From RGIG1902 sp034926865 (GTDB taxonomy: Bacteria > Bacillota > Clostridia > Oscillospirales > Butyricicoccaceae): a stretch of 46,770 nt of DNA. Of the stretch, positions 15,224-24,487 are shown in pieces. The stretch's first letter is position 1, and every line of letters begins with the position of its first letter. The translations under genes were made by a program, and so were the position numbers. The stretch is from positions 1 to 46,770 of the forward strand of contig JAYFQP010000032.1 of assembly GCA_034926865.1 (NCBI GenBank), written 5' to 3'. Below the pieces are notes generated by a model that saw nothing but the letters and a program-made list of their open reading frames with translations, was not told the origin of the DNA and ran no database searches.

Positions 15224-16408
15224 TTATCTGAATATCGTAAGCAGGAACCCTGCCGCAACAGCCGAACCGATAACTCCAGCCACATTTGGGCCCATGGCAT
15301 GCATAAGAAGGAAGTTCGAAGGATTGGCCTTCTGCCCTTCTACCTGAGACACACGGGCTGCCATCGGCACAGCCGATACTCCGGCAGACCCGATAAGCGG
15401 ATTCACCTTGCCCCCTGTAACCTTATACATGATCTTTCCAAACAGCAGACCGCCAATGGTAGAGAAACTGAAGGCCAGCAGTCCAAGAACGACTATTTTT
15501 ATCGTAGACAGCGTAAGGAATCTCTCAGCTACCGTTGTAGCACCAACACTGAGGCCAAGGAAAATAGTTACTATGTTCATAAGCGCATTCTGTGCCGTAT
15601 CGGCAAGACGATCGACAACTCCGCACTCTTTAAAGAGGTTCCCCAGCATAAGGGATCCTATCAGAGGCGCCGTATCAGGCAGAAGGAGTATAACAAATAT
15701 TGAAACAGCTATAGGGAAGATTATCTTCTCTTTCTTGGAAACCGTCCTCAGCTGATCCATCTTTGTCTCTCTTTCCTTCTTTGTTGTAACCAGCTTCATA
15801 AGAGGAGGCTGGATCAGAGGAATAAGAGCCATATATGAATAAGCTGCTATAGCGATCGCTCCCAAAAGTTCAGGAGCAAGGCGGCTCGTTAAAAGTATGG
15901 CCGTAGGACCGTCGGCGCCGCCGATAATACCTATGGAAGCAGCCTGACGGCCTGTAAAGCCGAGTACAACAGCAAGAATAAATGCGCAATATATGCCAAG
16001 CTGAGCAGCCGCTCCGAGCAAAAGGCTCTTGGGGTTTGCGATAAGCGGACCAAAGTCAGTCATTGCTCCTACCCCGAGGAATATCAGGGATGGATATACG
16101 CCTGCTTTAACGCCTATATAGAGAACATCCAGAAGCCCGCCCTCGGCAAAGACATCGGCATACGTTTTGGTATGGTTCATAACCTCATCCCAAAGAGCTG
16201 GATGGAAGATGTTTGAGCCCGGAAGATTAGTCAGCAGCATACCAAAGGCTATACTGACCAAAAGCAGCGGTTCAAACTTTTTGACGATGCCCAGATACAG
16301 AAGCACACAGGCAGCGATAATCATTATAAGCTGCCTGGGATCCGTAAACAACCCGGCAAAGCCAGAACTGCTCCATAAGCCGGATATCGTTTCGGTGATA
16401 ACACTCAT
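15224..16408 (-). CDS. oadB: Na+-transporting decarboxylase beta subunit OadB
   Basis: The integral membrane subunit that decarboxylates carboxybiotin and exports Na+. The 394-residue, multi-helix protein has the conserved core (IGIIGGADGPTAILLTSRLA, then AAYSYMALIPLIQPP), where the family's key Asp (in GGADGPT) lies, and the C-terminal AARVSQVEGQ..NPSNFLLMHA region. It is the last gene of oadA-oadG-biotin carrier-oadB. The carboxyltransferase in the operon is of the OadA type, so oxaloacetate is the expected substrate. Confidence 0.95.
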   Translation of the reverse strand: MSVITETISGLWSSSGFAGLFTDPRQLIMIIAACVLLYLGIVKKFEPLLLVSIAFGMLLTNLPGSNIFHPALWDEVMNHTKTYADVFAEGGLLDVLYIGVKAGVYPSLIFLGVGAMTDFGPLIANPKSLLLGAAAQLGIYCAFILAVVLGFTGRQAASIGIIGGADGPTAILLTSRLAPELLGAIAIAAYSYMALIPLIQPPLMKLVTTKKERETKMDQLRTVSKKEKIIFPIAVSIFVILLLPDTAPLIGSLMLGNLFKECGVVDRLADTAQNALMNIVTIFLGLSVGATTVAERFLTLSTIKIVVLGLLAFSFSTIGGLLFGKIMYKVTGGKVNPLIGSAGVSAVPMAARVSQVEGQKANPSNFLLMHAMGPNVAGVIGSAVAAGFLLTIFR

Positions 16409-16420
16409 GCTTCAGCCCTC

Positions 16421-16813
16421 CTATTGCAGGACGACGAGCGGAGCGCCTGTATCAACATTGGCTCCCTTCGACGTTACGACCTGAGCGACCGTGGCGTCTC
16501 TGGGCGCTACTCTCTCATTTTCCATCTTCATTGCTTCAAGTATGCAGAGCACTTCGCCCCTTTTGACCTGCTGACCCTGCGAAACCTTAACCCCAACAAT
16601 GACGCCGGGCATCGGGCAGGAAATAACCTCGCCGGAAGTTGATACAGCAGCAGCCGCGGCGGGAGCAGGAGCTGCGGCAGGAGCAGGAGCTGCGGGTGCG
16701 GCGGCAACAGGAGCTGCAGGAGCCACAGCCTGATATTCGTCTACAAGCATAGCTTGGCCATGTTCGACCTCTACCTCATACGTAGTGCCGTTAAGAGTAA
16801 CTTTATATTTCAT
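16421..16813 (-). CDS. Biotin carrier protein of the decarboxylase
   Basis: A 130-residue protein in three parts: a short N-terminal beta domain (1-27), an Ala/Pro-rich flexible linker (about 30-57) and a biotinyl domain with EAMKMEN at 93-99, biotinylated at Lys96. It shuttles CO2 from OadA to OadB. In many bacteria this domain is fused to the OadA C terminus; here it is a separate gene. Spacing to oadB is 12 bases. Confidence 0.93.
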   Translation of the reverse strand: MKYKVTLNGTTYEVEVEHGQAMLVDEYQAVAPAAPVAAAPAAPAPAAAPAPAAAAAVSTSGEVISCPMPGVIVGVKVSQGQQVKRGEVLCILEAMKMENERVAPRDATVAQVVTSKGANVDTGAPLVVLQ

Positions 16814-16829
16814 TCTATAACACCTCTAC

Positions 16830-17159
16830 TCAGATTTGTTTAATACTGATAAAACGCAGCTCATTAAGAGGAACTTTCATTTCATCAGCGACAATAGCCA
16901 TTATCATAGCCGCGGTTTTCTGATCCACGGAATGAAGATCAACACTGCCCGCCGTTCCCATGGCCGCAGGCCCTTTCACGGCTGAAAGAACAGCAAGTGG
17001 AGCCGCCTTTAGGGGTGCATTTACCTGCGCTGGGGTCTCACCCTTTTTCTCCATGGACTTTCCCATAATAACGATAATAGCCATCAGTACGACAAGCATC
17101 AGGAAAACTACCGCCATACCGAGAACTGAATTACCTAATGCTTCAGCAATTCCGATCAT
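16830..17159 (-). CDS. oadG: OadG family (gamma) subunit
   Basis: A 109-residue protein with one N-terminal membrane helix (about residues 8-33), a polar linker, and a C-terminal soluble part (DQKTAAMIMAIVADEMKVPL) as in OadG/MmdD-type small subunits. It anchors and assembles OadA and OadB. It lies between oadA and the biotin carrier gene, with short spacings. Confidence 0.85.
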   Translation of the reverse strand: MIGIAEALGNSVLGMAVVFLMLVVLMAIIVIMGKSMEKKGETPAQVNAPLKAAPLAVLSAVKGPAAMGTAGSVDLHSVDQKTAAMIMAIVADEMKVPLNELRFISIKQI

Positions 17160-17169
17160 AACGCTCCTC

Positions 17170-18546
17170 CTATGCTTTTACTATTGTGTATTTAACCGTA
17201 TTCTTTTCCTTTTCAGCTCTTTGAGCAAGGAATTTTTCGGCTATCTGCGGGAAAGCTACATAAGAAAGAACATCTTCCTCACTCTTTGCAAGCTTTCCGA
17301 TTTCTGCCTTTGCTTCCTCAAGACCGGGCTTAAGCAGATCGGCAAAACGGCACTCAATCGGCTGTTCGTCCCCAAGCACCTGCTTACGCAGCTCTTCATT
17401 TACATGGCCGGGAGCCTTCCCGTATTCGCCTCTGAGATATGCTTTAATCTCCTTGGATACGTTTTTATAACGCGCGCCAAGAAGAACATTTGTAGCAGCC
17501 TGCACTCCTACCATCTGTGACGAAGGAGTTACCAGTGGGGGATAACCGAGGTCTTCTCTGACTCTGGGCACTTCAGCCAGAACCTCAGGCAGTTTATCCA
17601 AAGCGTTCTGCGCCTTGAGCTGGGCGACCAGATTCGAAAGCATACCGCCTGGAACCTGGTAAATAAGCGCATCTGTCTCGGTATCCATTACTATTGGATT
17701 GAGAAGGCCGGTCTCGATAGCCTTTGCCTTGATGGGCTTGAAGAAATCATTGATCTGCTTGAGCTTATCCTCATCAAGACCTGTCTCATAACCCATTTCC
17801 TTAAGAGTGTAGTGCATAGATTCCGTAGGTGGCTGCGATGTGCCGCCGCTGAAGCAGGATATAGCGCAGTCGATCGTGTCAGCACCTGCTTCAACTGCCT
17901 TAAGCAAAGTCATCGAGCCAAGGCCGGTGGTTGAATGTGTATGCACGACTACGGGGATCGAGACTGCCTCCTTGATGGCCTTTGTAAGGTCATAGGCGTT
18001 CTTCGGGGTCATAATACCTGCCATATCCTTGATGCAGATAGAATGTACGCCCATCTTTTCGAGGTCGCGGCTAAGCTGTACGAACATCTCGATATTGTGA
18101 ATAGGGCTTGTCGTATAGCAAAGCGTTCCCTGTACGTGTGCGCCTGCTTTGATAGCCTCATCCACAGCAACTTCGATATTTCTGAGATCATTGAGAGCAT
18201 CGAATATACGGATGATATCGATGCCGTTCTCAACACTCTTTCTTACGAAAGCGCGCACCACATCATCGGGATAATGCTTGTAACCGAGGATGTTCTGCCC
18301 TCTCAGGAGCATCTGAAGCTTTGTGTTCTTACAGTGTTTGCGGATTGTGCGAAGCCTTTCCCAGGGATCTTCGTTAAGATACCTTAAACAGGAATCAAAC
18401 GTGGCCCCACCCCAGCACTCGATGGAATAATAACCTGCTTTATCCATCGTGTCGAGGATAGGTTCAAAATCGCTGATTGGCATACGGGTTGCTATCAACG
18501 ACTGATTGCCATCCCTAAGAACGGTTTCTGTAAAATTGATTTTCAT
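17170..18546 (-). CDS. oadA: Oxaloacetate decarboxylase alpha subunit OadA (carboxyltransferase)
   Basis: Transfers the carboxyl group of oxaloacetate to biotin. The 458-residue protein has the TIM-barrel start TETVLRDGNQSLIATRM with catalytic Asp12 and Gln15. It has the metal/catalytic Lys173 (CIKDMAG) and metal-binding His202/His204 (VHTHSTTG). The PYC/OADA conserved C-terminal domain (to about 440) is present, but no biotinyl domain, which is supplied by the separate gene. Pyruvate carboxylase subunit B is the closest alternative, but linkage to oadG and oadB favours the Na+ pump. Confidence 0.95.
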   Translation of the reverse strand: MKINFTETVLRDGNQSLIATRMPISDFEPILDTMDKAGYYSIECWGGATFDSCLRYLNEDPWERLRTIRKHCKNTKLQMLLRGQNILGYKHYPDDVVRAFVRKSVENGIDIIRIFDALNDLRNIEVAVDEAIKAGAHVQGTLCYTTSPIHNIEMFVQLSRDLEKMGVHSICIKDMAGIMTPKNAYDLTKAIKEAVSIPVVVHTHSTTGLGSMTLLKAVEAGADTIDCAISCFSGGTSQPPTESMHYTLKEMGYETGLDEDKLKQINDFFKPIKAKAIETGLLNPIVMDTETDALIYQVPGGMLSNLVAQLKAQNALDKLPEVLAEVPRVREDLGYPPLVTPSSQMVGVQAATNVLLGARYKNVSKEIKAYLRGEYGKAPGHVNEELRKQVLGDEQPIECRFADLLKPGLEEAKAEIGKLAKSEEDVLSYVAFPQIAEKFLAQRAEKEKNTVKYTIVKA

Positions 18547-18870
18547 GAGCTTTCTCCTTCTAATGAAAATTTTGATTTACTGATAAAAATAACATTAGCT
18601 ATGGCAAAAAGACGATAAAATTCGGAGGTTTTTACGCCACTTAAGGCCCGGTTGGCAAAAACCCCTTCTCGCCCATTTTAAGATATAATATCACACTTTT
18701 CACAAAATCAAAAGATATTTTTCAACAATTTACGGTTTTAATATGGATTTTACTTTTTATAATATATGTGTTATAATTTATCAATCTAACAAACGACTCA
18801 GGGCTGGATTTATGCCCGCGGTTTATGCCCTATTCATAAGGGCACCAATCAGAATCGAAAGGCACAAATC
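18547..18870. other. Divergent intergenic region oadA / DUF1934
   Basis: No gene seen. A long imperfect hairpin (GGTTTTTACGCCA against TGGCAAAAACC, 18626-18663) lies in the oadA leader. A TATAAT-containing AT-rich stretch lies near 18755-18780. A small hairpin TGCCCT-7-AGGGCA at 18825-18843 lies in the DUF1934 leader. No known riboswitch class was recognised. Confidence 0.5.
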
Positions 18871-19314
18871 ATGAAAAAAGACGTAATAATTTCGATAAAG
18901 GGCCTCCAACAGATGGACGACCCTGAAACAGATGAAATCACCCTTACAACTGAAGGCCGGTTTTACAGACGGTCAGGGAACTATTATCTTGTCTATGACG
19001 AAAGTGAAGTCACAGGCTTTGAGGATACGCGCACCACAGTCAAGGTGGAAGGCCGCAGCGTAACCGTCACGCGAGCAGGCAAGTATCCCTCGATGATGAT
19101 GTTCGAGCTTGATAAGAGACATATGTGTCTTTACAATACCGATTACGGTGATATTACCGTATCGGTTGCAACAAAATCCATTGACAGCACTCTTACGGAT
19201 AACGGCGGCAAGATTTCTGTCAATTATGATATTGAGCTTCAGCACGCATATCTGAGCACTAACTGCCTGACCATTGACGTCAGGCCAGCAGGCCCGTCTG
19301 CGCCTCTTCAATAG
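18871..19314 (+). CDS. DUF1934 (YwiB-like) beta-barrel protein
   Basis: A 147-residue protein of the DUF1934/YwiB family. It is an all-beta, lipocalin-like barrel with conserved EGRFYRRSGNYYLVYDESE early, then VTVTRAGKYPSMMMFE and the C-terminal NYDIELQ..YLSTN strands. Family function unknown. The placement just before argS is a recurring arrangement in Firmicutes and supports the call. GAAAGG lies upstream of the ATG. Confidence 0.85.
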   Translation: MKKDVIISIKGLQQMDDPETDEITLTTEGRFYRRSGNYYLVYDESEVTGFEDTRTTVKVEGRSVTVTRAGKYPSMMMFELDKRHMCLYNTDYGDITVSVATKSIDSTLTDNGGKISVNYDIELQHAYLSTNCLTIDVRPAGPSAPLQ

Positions 19315-19344
19315 AATATACAAGTGAAAGGAACACATAGAATC

Positions 19345-21087
19345 ATGAACGCTATCCAACAGGCCGTTAATCAGGCCGCTGAAATAATCCTTGGCGGCTA
19401 CCGTGCCGCTTGTGAAAAAGGGCTTCTGCCCAAAGCCGAGCTTTCAGCTCCTGTAATCGAGGTTCCAAAAGATCCAAAAAACGGAGACTATGCATCATCA
19501 TTTGCCATGCAGAATGCAAAAGCGCTGCGGTTGTCTCCTCTTAAAACAGCGCAGGCCATCTGTGAAAATGCAATTCTTGAAAATACGCTCTTTTCGGAAG
19601 TAACATGCGCCGCCCCCGGCTTTATTAATCTGAGGCTTTCCCACGGCTGGTATGAGTCGGTTCTTTCTTCTATCATAAAGGACGGATGCGATTATGGCAA
19701 GACCGCATGCGAAAACCCCAAAAAGATAATGGTCGAGTTCGTTTCCGCCAACCCCACAGGGCCCATGCATATGGGGAATGCGCGCGGCGGAGTTTTGGGC
19801 GATACATTGGCCGAAGTTCTTTCAAGAGCCGGCAATCATGTCTGCCGTGAGTTCTATGTCAACGATGCCGGCAACCAGATCGACAAGTTTGCACACTCTA
19901 TCGAAGCAAGATTAATGCAGGAAATATACGGCGAAGAAGCTTTTGTTTTCCCTGAGGATGGTTATCATGGCGACGATATAAAGGCCTTAGCTTCGGATTA
20001 TATTAAAGAGCACGGCGACAGCATCAAAGATGCTCCTGAACACGAACGGCTTAACGCCCTTGCCGAATATGGGCTTAACCGAAACATCCCCAAGATGAAA
20101 TCCGACCTTCAGCGCTATGGCATAGTCTATGACAATTGGTTTTTTGAAAGCCAGCTTCATAAAGGCAGTATTGAAGAAACCGTAAAGCTTCTCACAGACA
20201 GGGGCTTCACATATGAGAACGAAGGAGCCCTTTGGCTAAAGACATCCGAAATACTGCACGCAAATCTCCTGCGTGAAGGCAAAACAGAAGAGCAGATCGA
20301 AAAGCTCGAGCTCAAAGATGATGTTTTGCGCCGCAGCAACGGCTTTTATACCTACTTTGCAGCGGACATCGCATATCACCGCAATAAGCTTTCCGAAAGG
20401 GGCTTTGATATAGCAATTAATATCTGGGGCGCAGACCATCATGGCCATGTGGCCCGACTTAAGGGTGCGCTTGATGCCCTTGGCCTTGACGGCGAGCATA
20501 GGCTTGAAATAATCCTCATGCAGCTCGTGCGCCTTATGCGCGACGGTGAGGTAGTGCGCATGTCAAAAAGAACGGGCAAAGCTATCGCCTTAAGCGATCT
20601 GCTTGATGAAATACCAGTCGATGCAGCCCGCTATTTCTTTAACTCCCGTGCCGCCGATACTCATCTTGAGTTTGACCTTGGCCTTGCCGTAAGGCAGGAC
20701 AGCGACAACCCGGTATATTATGTTCAGTATGCCCACGCAAGATGCAAAAGCATACTAAAGGCCCTCAGCCAGGAGGGTATAGCAACAACCCCCGTAAACC
20801 CCAACTTCTCGCTTTTGACTGATCCCGCCGAGATCGACCTTATAAGAGAGCTTTCAAAGCTGCCGGAAGAAATACGGCTTGCCGCAGACGCGCTCGATCC
20901 TTCACGGCTTAACCGATACTCTTCTTCCTGCGCAACAGCCTTCCACCATTTTTATTCCATATGCCGCATAAAGGAAGCGGCCACAGAAGACCTTCGTGAT
21001 GCGCGTATATCTCTTGTAAACTGTGTGGCGCAAGTTATTGAAAATACACTTTCCACCCTTGGCGTTTCCGCCCCCGACCATATGTAA
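19345..21087 (+). CDS. argS: Arginyl-tRNA synthetase
   Basis: Charges tRNA-Arg. The 580-residue class I synthetase has the N-terminal Add-1-like domain, the HIGH-type motif HMGN (142-145) within EFVSANPTGPMHMGNARGG, the KMSKS-type motif MSKR, and the C-terminal DALR anticodon-binding region. I start at the ATG at 19345, with AAAGGA 12 bases upstream; the frame is open from 19324, but that GTG overlaps the ribosome site. It is probably co-transcribed with the DUF1934 gene (30-base gap). Confidence 0.97.
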   Translation: MNAIQQAVNQAAEIILGGYRAACEKGLLPKAELSAPVIEVPKDPKNGDYASSFAMQNAKALRLSPLKTAQAICENAILENTLFSEVTCAAPGFINLRLSHGWYESVLSSIIKDGCDYGKTACENPKKIMVEFVSANPTGPMHMGNARGGVLGDTLAEVLSRAGNHVCREFYVNDAGNQIDKFAHSIEARLMQEIYGEEAFVFPEDGYHGDDIKALASDYIKEHGDSIKDAPEHERLNALAEYGLNRNIPKMKSDLQRYGIVYDNWFFESQLHKGSIEETVKLLTDRGFTYENEGALWLKTSEILHANLLREGKTEEQIEKLELKDDVLRRSNGFYTYFAADIAYHRNKLSERGFDIAINIWGADHHGHVARLKGALDALGLDGEHRLEIILMQLVRLMRDGEVVRMSKRTGKAIALSDLLDEIPVDAARYFFNSRAADTHLEFDLGLAVRQDSDNPVYYVQYAHARCKSILKALSQEGIATTPVNPNFSLLTDPAEIDLIRELSKLPEEIRLAADALDPSRLNRYSSSCATAFHHFYSICRIKEAATEDLRDARISLVNCVAQVIENTLSTLGVSAPDHM

Positions 21088-21194
21088 CCCATTCGATAAG
21101 CTATGGCGCTAAAACTCCATTTTGTCTAAAAGTAATTGCAATCCTTATAGCCGACTCGGCTCAGCCTGTCCTATAGCTTCTGAAAGGAATAATA

Positions 21195-22688
21195 ATGAAA
21201 AAAAGACTTATATCTCTTATTGCTGTTCTTTCAATTTTTCTTACTTTCTGTCTGCCCGCACAGGCTTCGGAAGAAAGCAACAGTCTTGCGAAAATGGACG
21301 AGATCATCCAGTTCATCAAAGATTACGGGCTTGAATACAGCGATGACCGGGATGTTCTGCGTGAAGGGCTGGAAACGCTTTTCGAAAAAGATCCTGAAAG
21401 CTTCGATAAGCTGATGGATGCGATATTGTCGAATTACGATTCCCACTCGATGTATGTGCCTTCGGGAGATTATGACACAGCGTTTTCGGAAAATGACTCA
21501 TATGTCGGTATCGGAATAACACTTAAGTCTGTCGGAGATGTTGTAAGGATAAGCGAAGTAAGAACAGGGGGGCCCGCTGAAAAAGTCGGCCTGCTCCCGG
21601 GGGATATTCTGACCCATGTAGAAGGTCAGGCCCTATCCTCATCAGATCTTACGTCGATTACATCTCTAATAAGAGGTGCTGAGGGCACATCTGTCACGAT
21701 TACTGTTAAAAGAGGCACTCTGGAACTCACATTCACAGTAAAACGCGGCGCCATAGTTATCCCAAACATCAGCGGATATGTTATGGAGAGCGGCATCTAT
21801 TATATGGATATAAACAAGTTCTCAGATGTAAACAACTATATCCTCTTCTATCAGGCTATGCAGGAAATGCTTAAGGAAAAATCAAAGGTTCTTATTCTTG
21901 ATTTAAGGGGAGATCCGGGCGGACAGATAGATATGGTTTTAAACTTTATTAACAGTCTGATTCCCGATAAGGGGCTTGATTTCTTTTCTATTGCCACAAG
22001 AAATGAAAGCAATAACTATGATGTGCTCACCTATCGTTCTGTCGGTGCCGGGCCGCGGCTCAATAAAATCATTATTCTAACGGATAACAACTCCGCCAGC
22101 GCATCGGAAATAATGACCTCATCGCTTCATGATCTTGGATATGCCATCACCGTGGGCGAAACAACTTTTGGAAAGGCGCGCGGGCAGTATCACCTTGTCT
22201 TTGACGACAATTCCGCTGCCGTGCTGACCACAATAAAGCTCATCCCCCCCTCTGGAACCGATTATGAAGGAGTCGGCCTTGCGCCGGATTACCAGGTGGA
22301 AAACTACACCGCCCCTCATCCCGCAGCTTCGTGCCGACGTCTTGATTTCAAATACCTTGCAATTAACGACAAGACCCAGAATACACTTGACCTCAGGGAT
22401 GCCCTCAAAGCAATGGGATATCTTGACTCAAGCTGCGTCACCACCTATTTTGACCGTGAAATGCTTGACGCTGTAAACGCCTTCCGCAAAGACATGGGGC
22501 TTGATACTATGACATATGTAAACGCTCAGACGATAAACATGATAAATACTACTCTTGATTCCCTCTCCCAGTATACGGTAACCGTTGATGCTCAGCTTGA
22601 AAAGGCCCTCGAGCTTGCGCGTAAATACTCCAAGCTTCCTATCCAATATGAGCTTGATGAATCAGGTAACCTTGTAAATATTGACTGA
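21195..22688 (+). CDS. Secreted S41 C-terminal processing peptidase with PG-binding domain
   Basis: A 497-residue CtpA/CtpB-type serine protease. A signal peptide covers residues 1-25, followed by a short helical region and a PDZ domain (about 95-180, SYVGIGITLK, PGDILTHVEG). The catalytic core follows: LDLRGDPGGQ, nucleophile Ser in TDNNSASASEI, and the general-base Lys in TFGKARGQ. The C terminus (about 390-470) resembles a peptidoglycan-binding domain. It acts outside the membrane, perhaps on cell-wall or sporulation-signal proteins. AAAGGA lies 9 bases before the ATG. Confidence 0.92.
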   Translation: MKKRLISLIAVLSIFLTFCLPAQASEESNSLAKMDEIIQFIKDYGLEYSDDRDVLREGLETLFEKDPESFDKLMDAILSNYDSHSMYVPSGDYDTAFSENDSYVGIGITLKSVGDVVRISEVRTGGPAEKVGLLPGDILTHVEGQALSSSDLTSITSLIRGAEGTSVTITVKRGTLELTFTVKRGAIVIPNISGYVMESGIYYMDINKFSDVNNYILFYQAMQEMLKEKSKVLILDLRGDPGGQIDMVLNFINSLIPDKGLDFFSIATRNESNNYDVLTYRSVGAGPRLNKIIILTDNNSASASEIMTSSLHDLGYAITVGETTFGKARGQYHLVFDDNSAAVLTTIKLIPPSGTDYEGVGLAPDYQVENYTAPHPAASCRRLDFKYLAINDKTQNTLDLRDALKAMGYLDSSCVTTYFDREMLDAVNAFRKDMGLDTMTYVNAQTINMINTTLDSLSQYTVTVDAQLEKALELARKYSKLPIQYELDESGNLVNID

Positions 22689-22707
22689 GTAATCTAATAC
22701 GAAACTT

Positions 22708-22745
22708 AAGGCCCCGGAGCAAGTAAGCGCTGGGGCCTATTTATT
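22708..22745 (+). terminator. Terminator after the S41 protease gene
   Basis: AGGCCCC..GGGGCCT with inner AGC/GCT pairing, then TATTTATTAT. Confidence 0.75.
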
Positions 22746-22801
22746 ATACGGTCAATAAACTTCGGCTGCATCGGATGCATACATGAAGGTCAAGCCAATT
22801 G

Positions 22802-22951
22802 TCATAGGCAAGCTGAATAAGCCATTCGTATGGAGAGAGCTGCATCGCATTTCTCGCAAAGATCCGTGATTGTGCCCGTGAAATCGGGGCTTGCAAGAAG
22901 CTCAGCCATTTCCCTCTGCTTAAGCGTTATTTTGTTCGAGTTTGAAGCCAT
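22802..22951 (-). pseudogene. Likely remnant of a phage HTH / terminase-small-subunit-like gene
   Basis: A 49-codon frame reading MASNSNKITLKQREMAELLA and then SPDFTGTITDLCEKCDAALS resembles the first half of small phage HTH proteins (phBC6A51 type: LTLKQ..A..LL..PEF.GT.T.L). It stops at a TGA where the second half of the HTH should begin, and no ribosome site precedes the ATG. It reads as a decayed fragment. A second frame on the same strand (about 23012-23090, with YKWVKSIADMYRG) may be another remnant. Confidence 0.45.
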
Positions 22952-22974
22952 GCGCTTACTCATTCACGGCATAA

Positions 22975-23004
22975 TAAAAGCCCTTGGAAAACCAAGAGCC
23001 TTTC
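22975..23004. terminator. Terminator-like hairpin
   Basis: On the - strand GCTCTTGG-TTTT-CCAAGGGC (one G-T pair), then TTTTATT; nearly as good on the + strand. It lies just upstream of the phage-like fragment. Confidence 0.5.
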
Positions 23005-23089
23005 TTTCATATCATCGCCGCACTCCCCTGTACATATCCGCGATGGACTTTACCCACTTGTACCTTACATGTTTCAACTTATTTGCATA

Positions 23090-23121
23090 CAAAAAGCGCC
23101 CCCTGTTTTGGAAGGCGCTTT
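23090..23121 (-). terminator. Terminator of the first Ca-loop paralog gene
   Basis: On the - strand AAAGCGCC..GGCGCTTTTT with a 13-base loop, 18 bases after the stop codon at 23139. Confidence 0.75.
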
Positions 23122-23138
23122 GGGCATTAGATAATGTT

Positions 23139-23699
23139 TTATTCTACTGGCAACTTATACGGACCTGCTTCTGGATCATCCGTTGATACGTGAATGCTGT
23201 CCATGCTATCTTGTGGGCTAAACAAAAAAGTTAAATCATAATAACCATCGTTATCTATATCTGGCTTTGGTGAGCCATGCCCAAAATCAAAAACCTCTAC
23301 TGTCGACGTTAAAGAATCTTTTGGCCTTACTTTATTTGTATATTGCTGTATTGCCCATCCGTTTGCAACCTTATCGTTTTCATATTGAACTTCGTCAACT
23401 CCACCAAACGGAATACATTCTATCAGTTCATTTGTCCCGTCGCTTTTAACCCCAACAACGTTGACAGTAATCATCATTATTTGCTCTCCGTTATTAGTTG
23501 CTGTAAAAGAATTATTTCCGTTATACATTATTTGAACGTTAGATATTTCTATATAAGCACCTGGGTTAAAAATGCCTCCAACCTCAATTTGATATGGTGT
23601 TAAATCCTCAATCTCGGTTTCTTTTTCTCCGAAATATAAATAAAAAATCCCCCCAAAAATAAGCAATAGAAGCAAAATATTATTGATTGTTTTTTTCAT
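23139..23699 (-). CDS. Membrane-anchored protein with Ca-loop-like motif, paralog A
   Basis: A 186-residue protein of no recognised family. An N-terminal hydrophobic segment (residues 5-24) looks like a signal anchor without a lipobox. A beta-rich extracellular domain follows. It has VVGVKSDGT and FGGVDEVQYENDKVANGWAI, and ends with DIDNDGYYDLTF, a D-x-D-x-D-G-Y-x-D loop like those that bind calcium in EF-hand-like and thrombospondin-3/FG-GAP repeats. It is clearly paralogous to the gene at 23873. Base composition is richer in A+T than the flanking housekeeping genes. Confidence 0.7.
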   Translation of the reverse strand: MKKTINNILLLLLIFGGIFYLYFGEKETEIEDLTPYQIEVGGIFNPGAYIEISNVQIMYNGNNSFTATNNGEQIMMITVNVVGVKSDGTNELIECIPFGGVDEVQYENDKVANGWAIQQYTNKVRPKDSLTSTVEVFDFGHGSPKPDIDNDGYYDLTFLFSPQDSMDSIHVSTDDPEAGPYKLPVE

Positions 23700-23872
23700 A
23701 ATTTCCCCTCACATAGTGCTTATTTGATATATCTCATATAAATGACTATACCAATAAAACAAAAATCAACAATACTCTTAAGGTTTTAATAGTCATCTAT
23801 GCAATAACAATCATAATCTCCCTTTTGGAAGATAGCACTTGAAAAAATCGTGCAAATGCTGAACGCTTTACA

Positions 23873-24487
23873 CTATTGAACTTTAAGCTTGAAGATTTCT
23901 GATACAGGTTCTTCTCCAGTTATGGTAAATCCACCTTTTTCATTTAAAGTAATAATGGAAAACATAACATCGTAATAACCGTCACTATCAACATCCATGC
24001 TGTACTGATCGCCAATATCCAATATATTTGCATAGGCATTTAAACTGCTCCCAGCATCAACCTTATTTGTGTATTTTTCAACTGCCCATCCATTTTCTTT
24101 TAATTCCTTATCATACAGCGCTTGGTCAACACCTCCAAAAACGCCTGTGCCCAGAAAATCATATGTGCCATCTTTTTTAACACCAACAATTTCAAGTATA
24201 ACGGAGATATTTTTTTCTCCAGTGTTTTGCGCTAAAAAATGTTCCATAGGAATAAGTTCATTTTTTGCCTGATAAAATCCCTCATAGGTAAAACTAACAT
24301 CGGATACGGTAATAACATCACCTTTTTGAATCGATAAATCATCTTCTTTATTTTCTTCAATTGCAACATTTGAAACAATATCTTTTTCATCAGTTATAGG
24401 CGCGATAACTCGGTTGTTTTTGTTAAACAAAGCAGCCCCCATTAAAACGATTAATAAAACTGCAATTAATATTGTGCCTCCGCTCAT
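23873..24487 (-). CDS. Membrane-anchored protein with Ca-loop-like motif, paralog B
   Basis: A 204-residue protein from the ATG at 24487; a TTG two codons upstream has better ribosome-site spacing, and the frame is open to 24526. It has an N-terminal membrane anchor (about residues 4-22), an acidic linker, then the same domain as its neighbour: IVGVKKDGT, FGGVDQALYDKELKENGWAV, KYTNKV, and DVDSDGYYDVMF. The two genes are tandem, same strand, 173 bases apart. The family was not recognised; calcium binding is inferred from the D-x-D-x-D-G-Y-x-D loop only. Confidence 0.7.
   Translation of the reverse strand: MSGGTILIAVLLIVLMGAALFNKNNRVIAPITDEKDIVSNVAIEENKEDDLSIQKGDVITVSDVSFTYEGFYQAKNELIPMEHFLAQNTGEKNISVILEIVGVKKDGTYDFLGTGVFGGVDQALYDKELKENGWAVEKYTNKVDAGSSLNAYANILDIGDQYSMDVDSDGYYDVMFSIITLNEKGGFTITGEEPVSEIFKLKVQ

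Noticed and set aside
16600..16740. Repetitive GCAGGAGCAGG-like sequence in the biotin carrier gene
   Set aside because: It is simply the Ala/Pro-rich linker between domains, a normal feature of biotin carriers.
22802..22804. TGA at the end of the phage-like fragment as a possible Sec codon
   Set aside because: The frame after the TGA shows no continuing homology and reaches another stop soon after; truncation is simpler.
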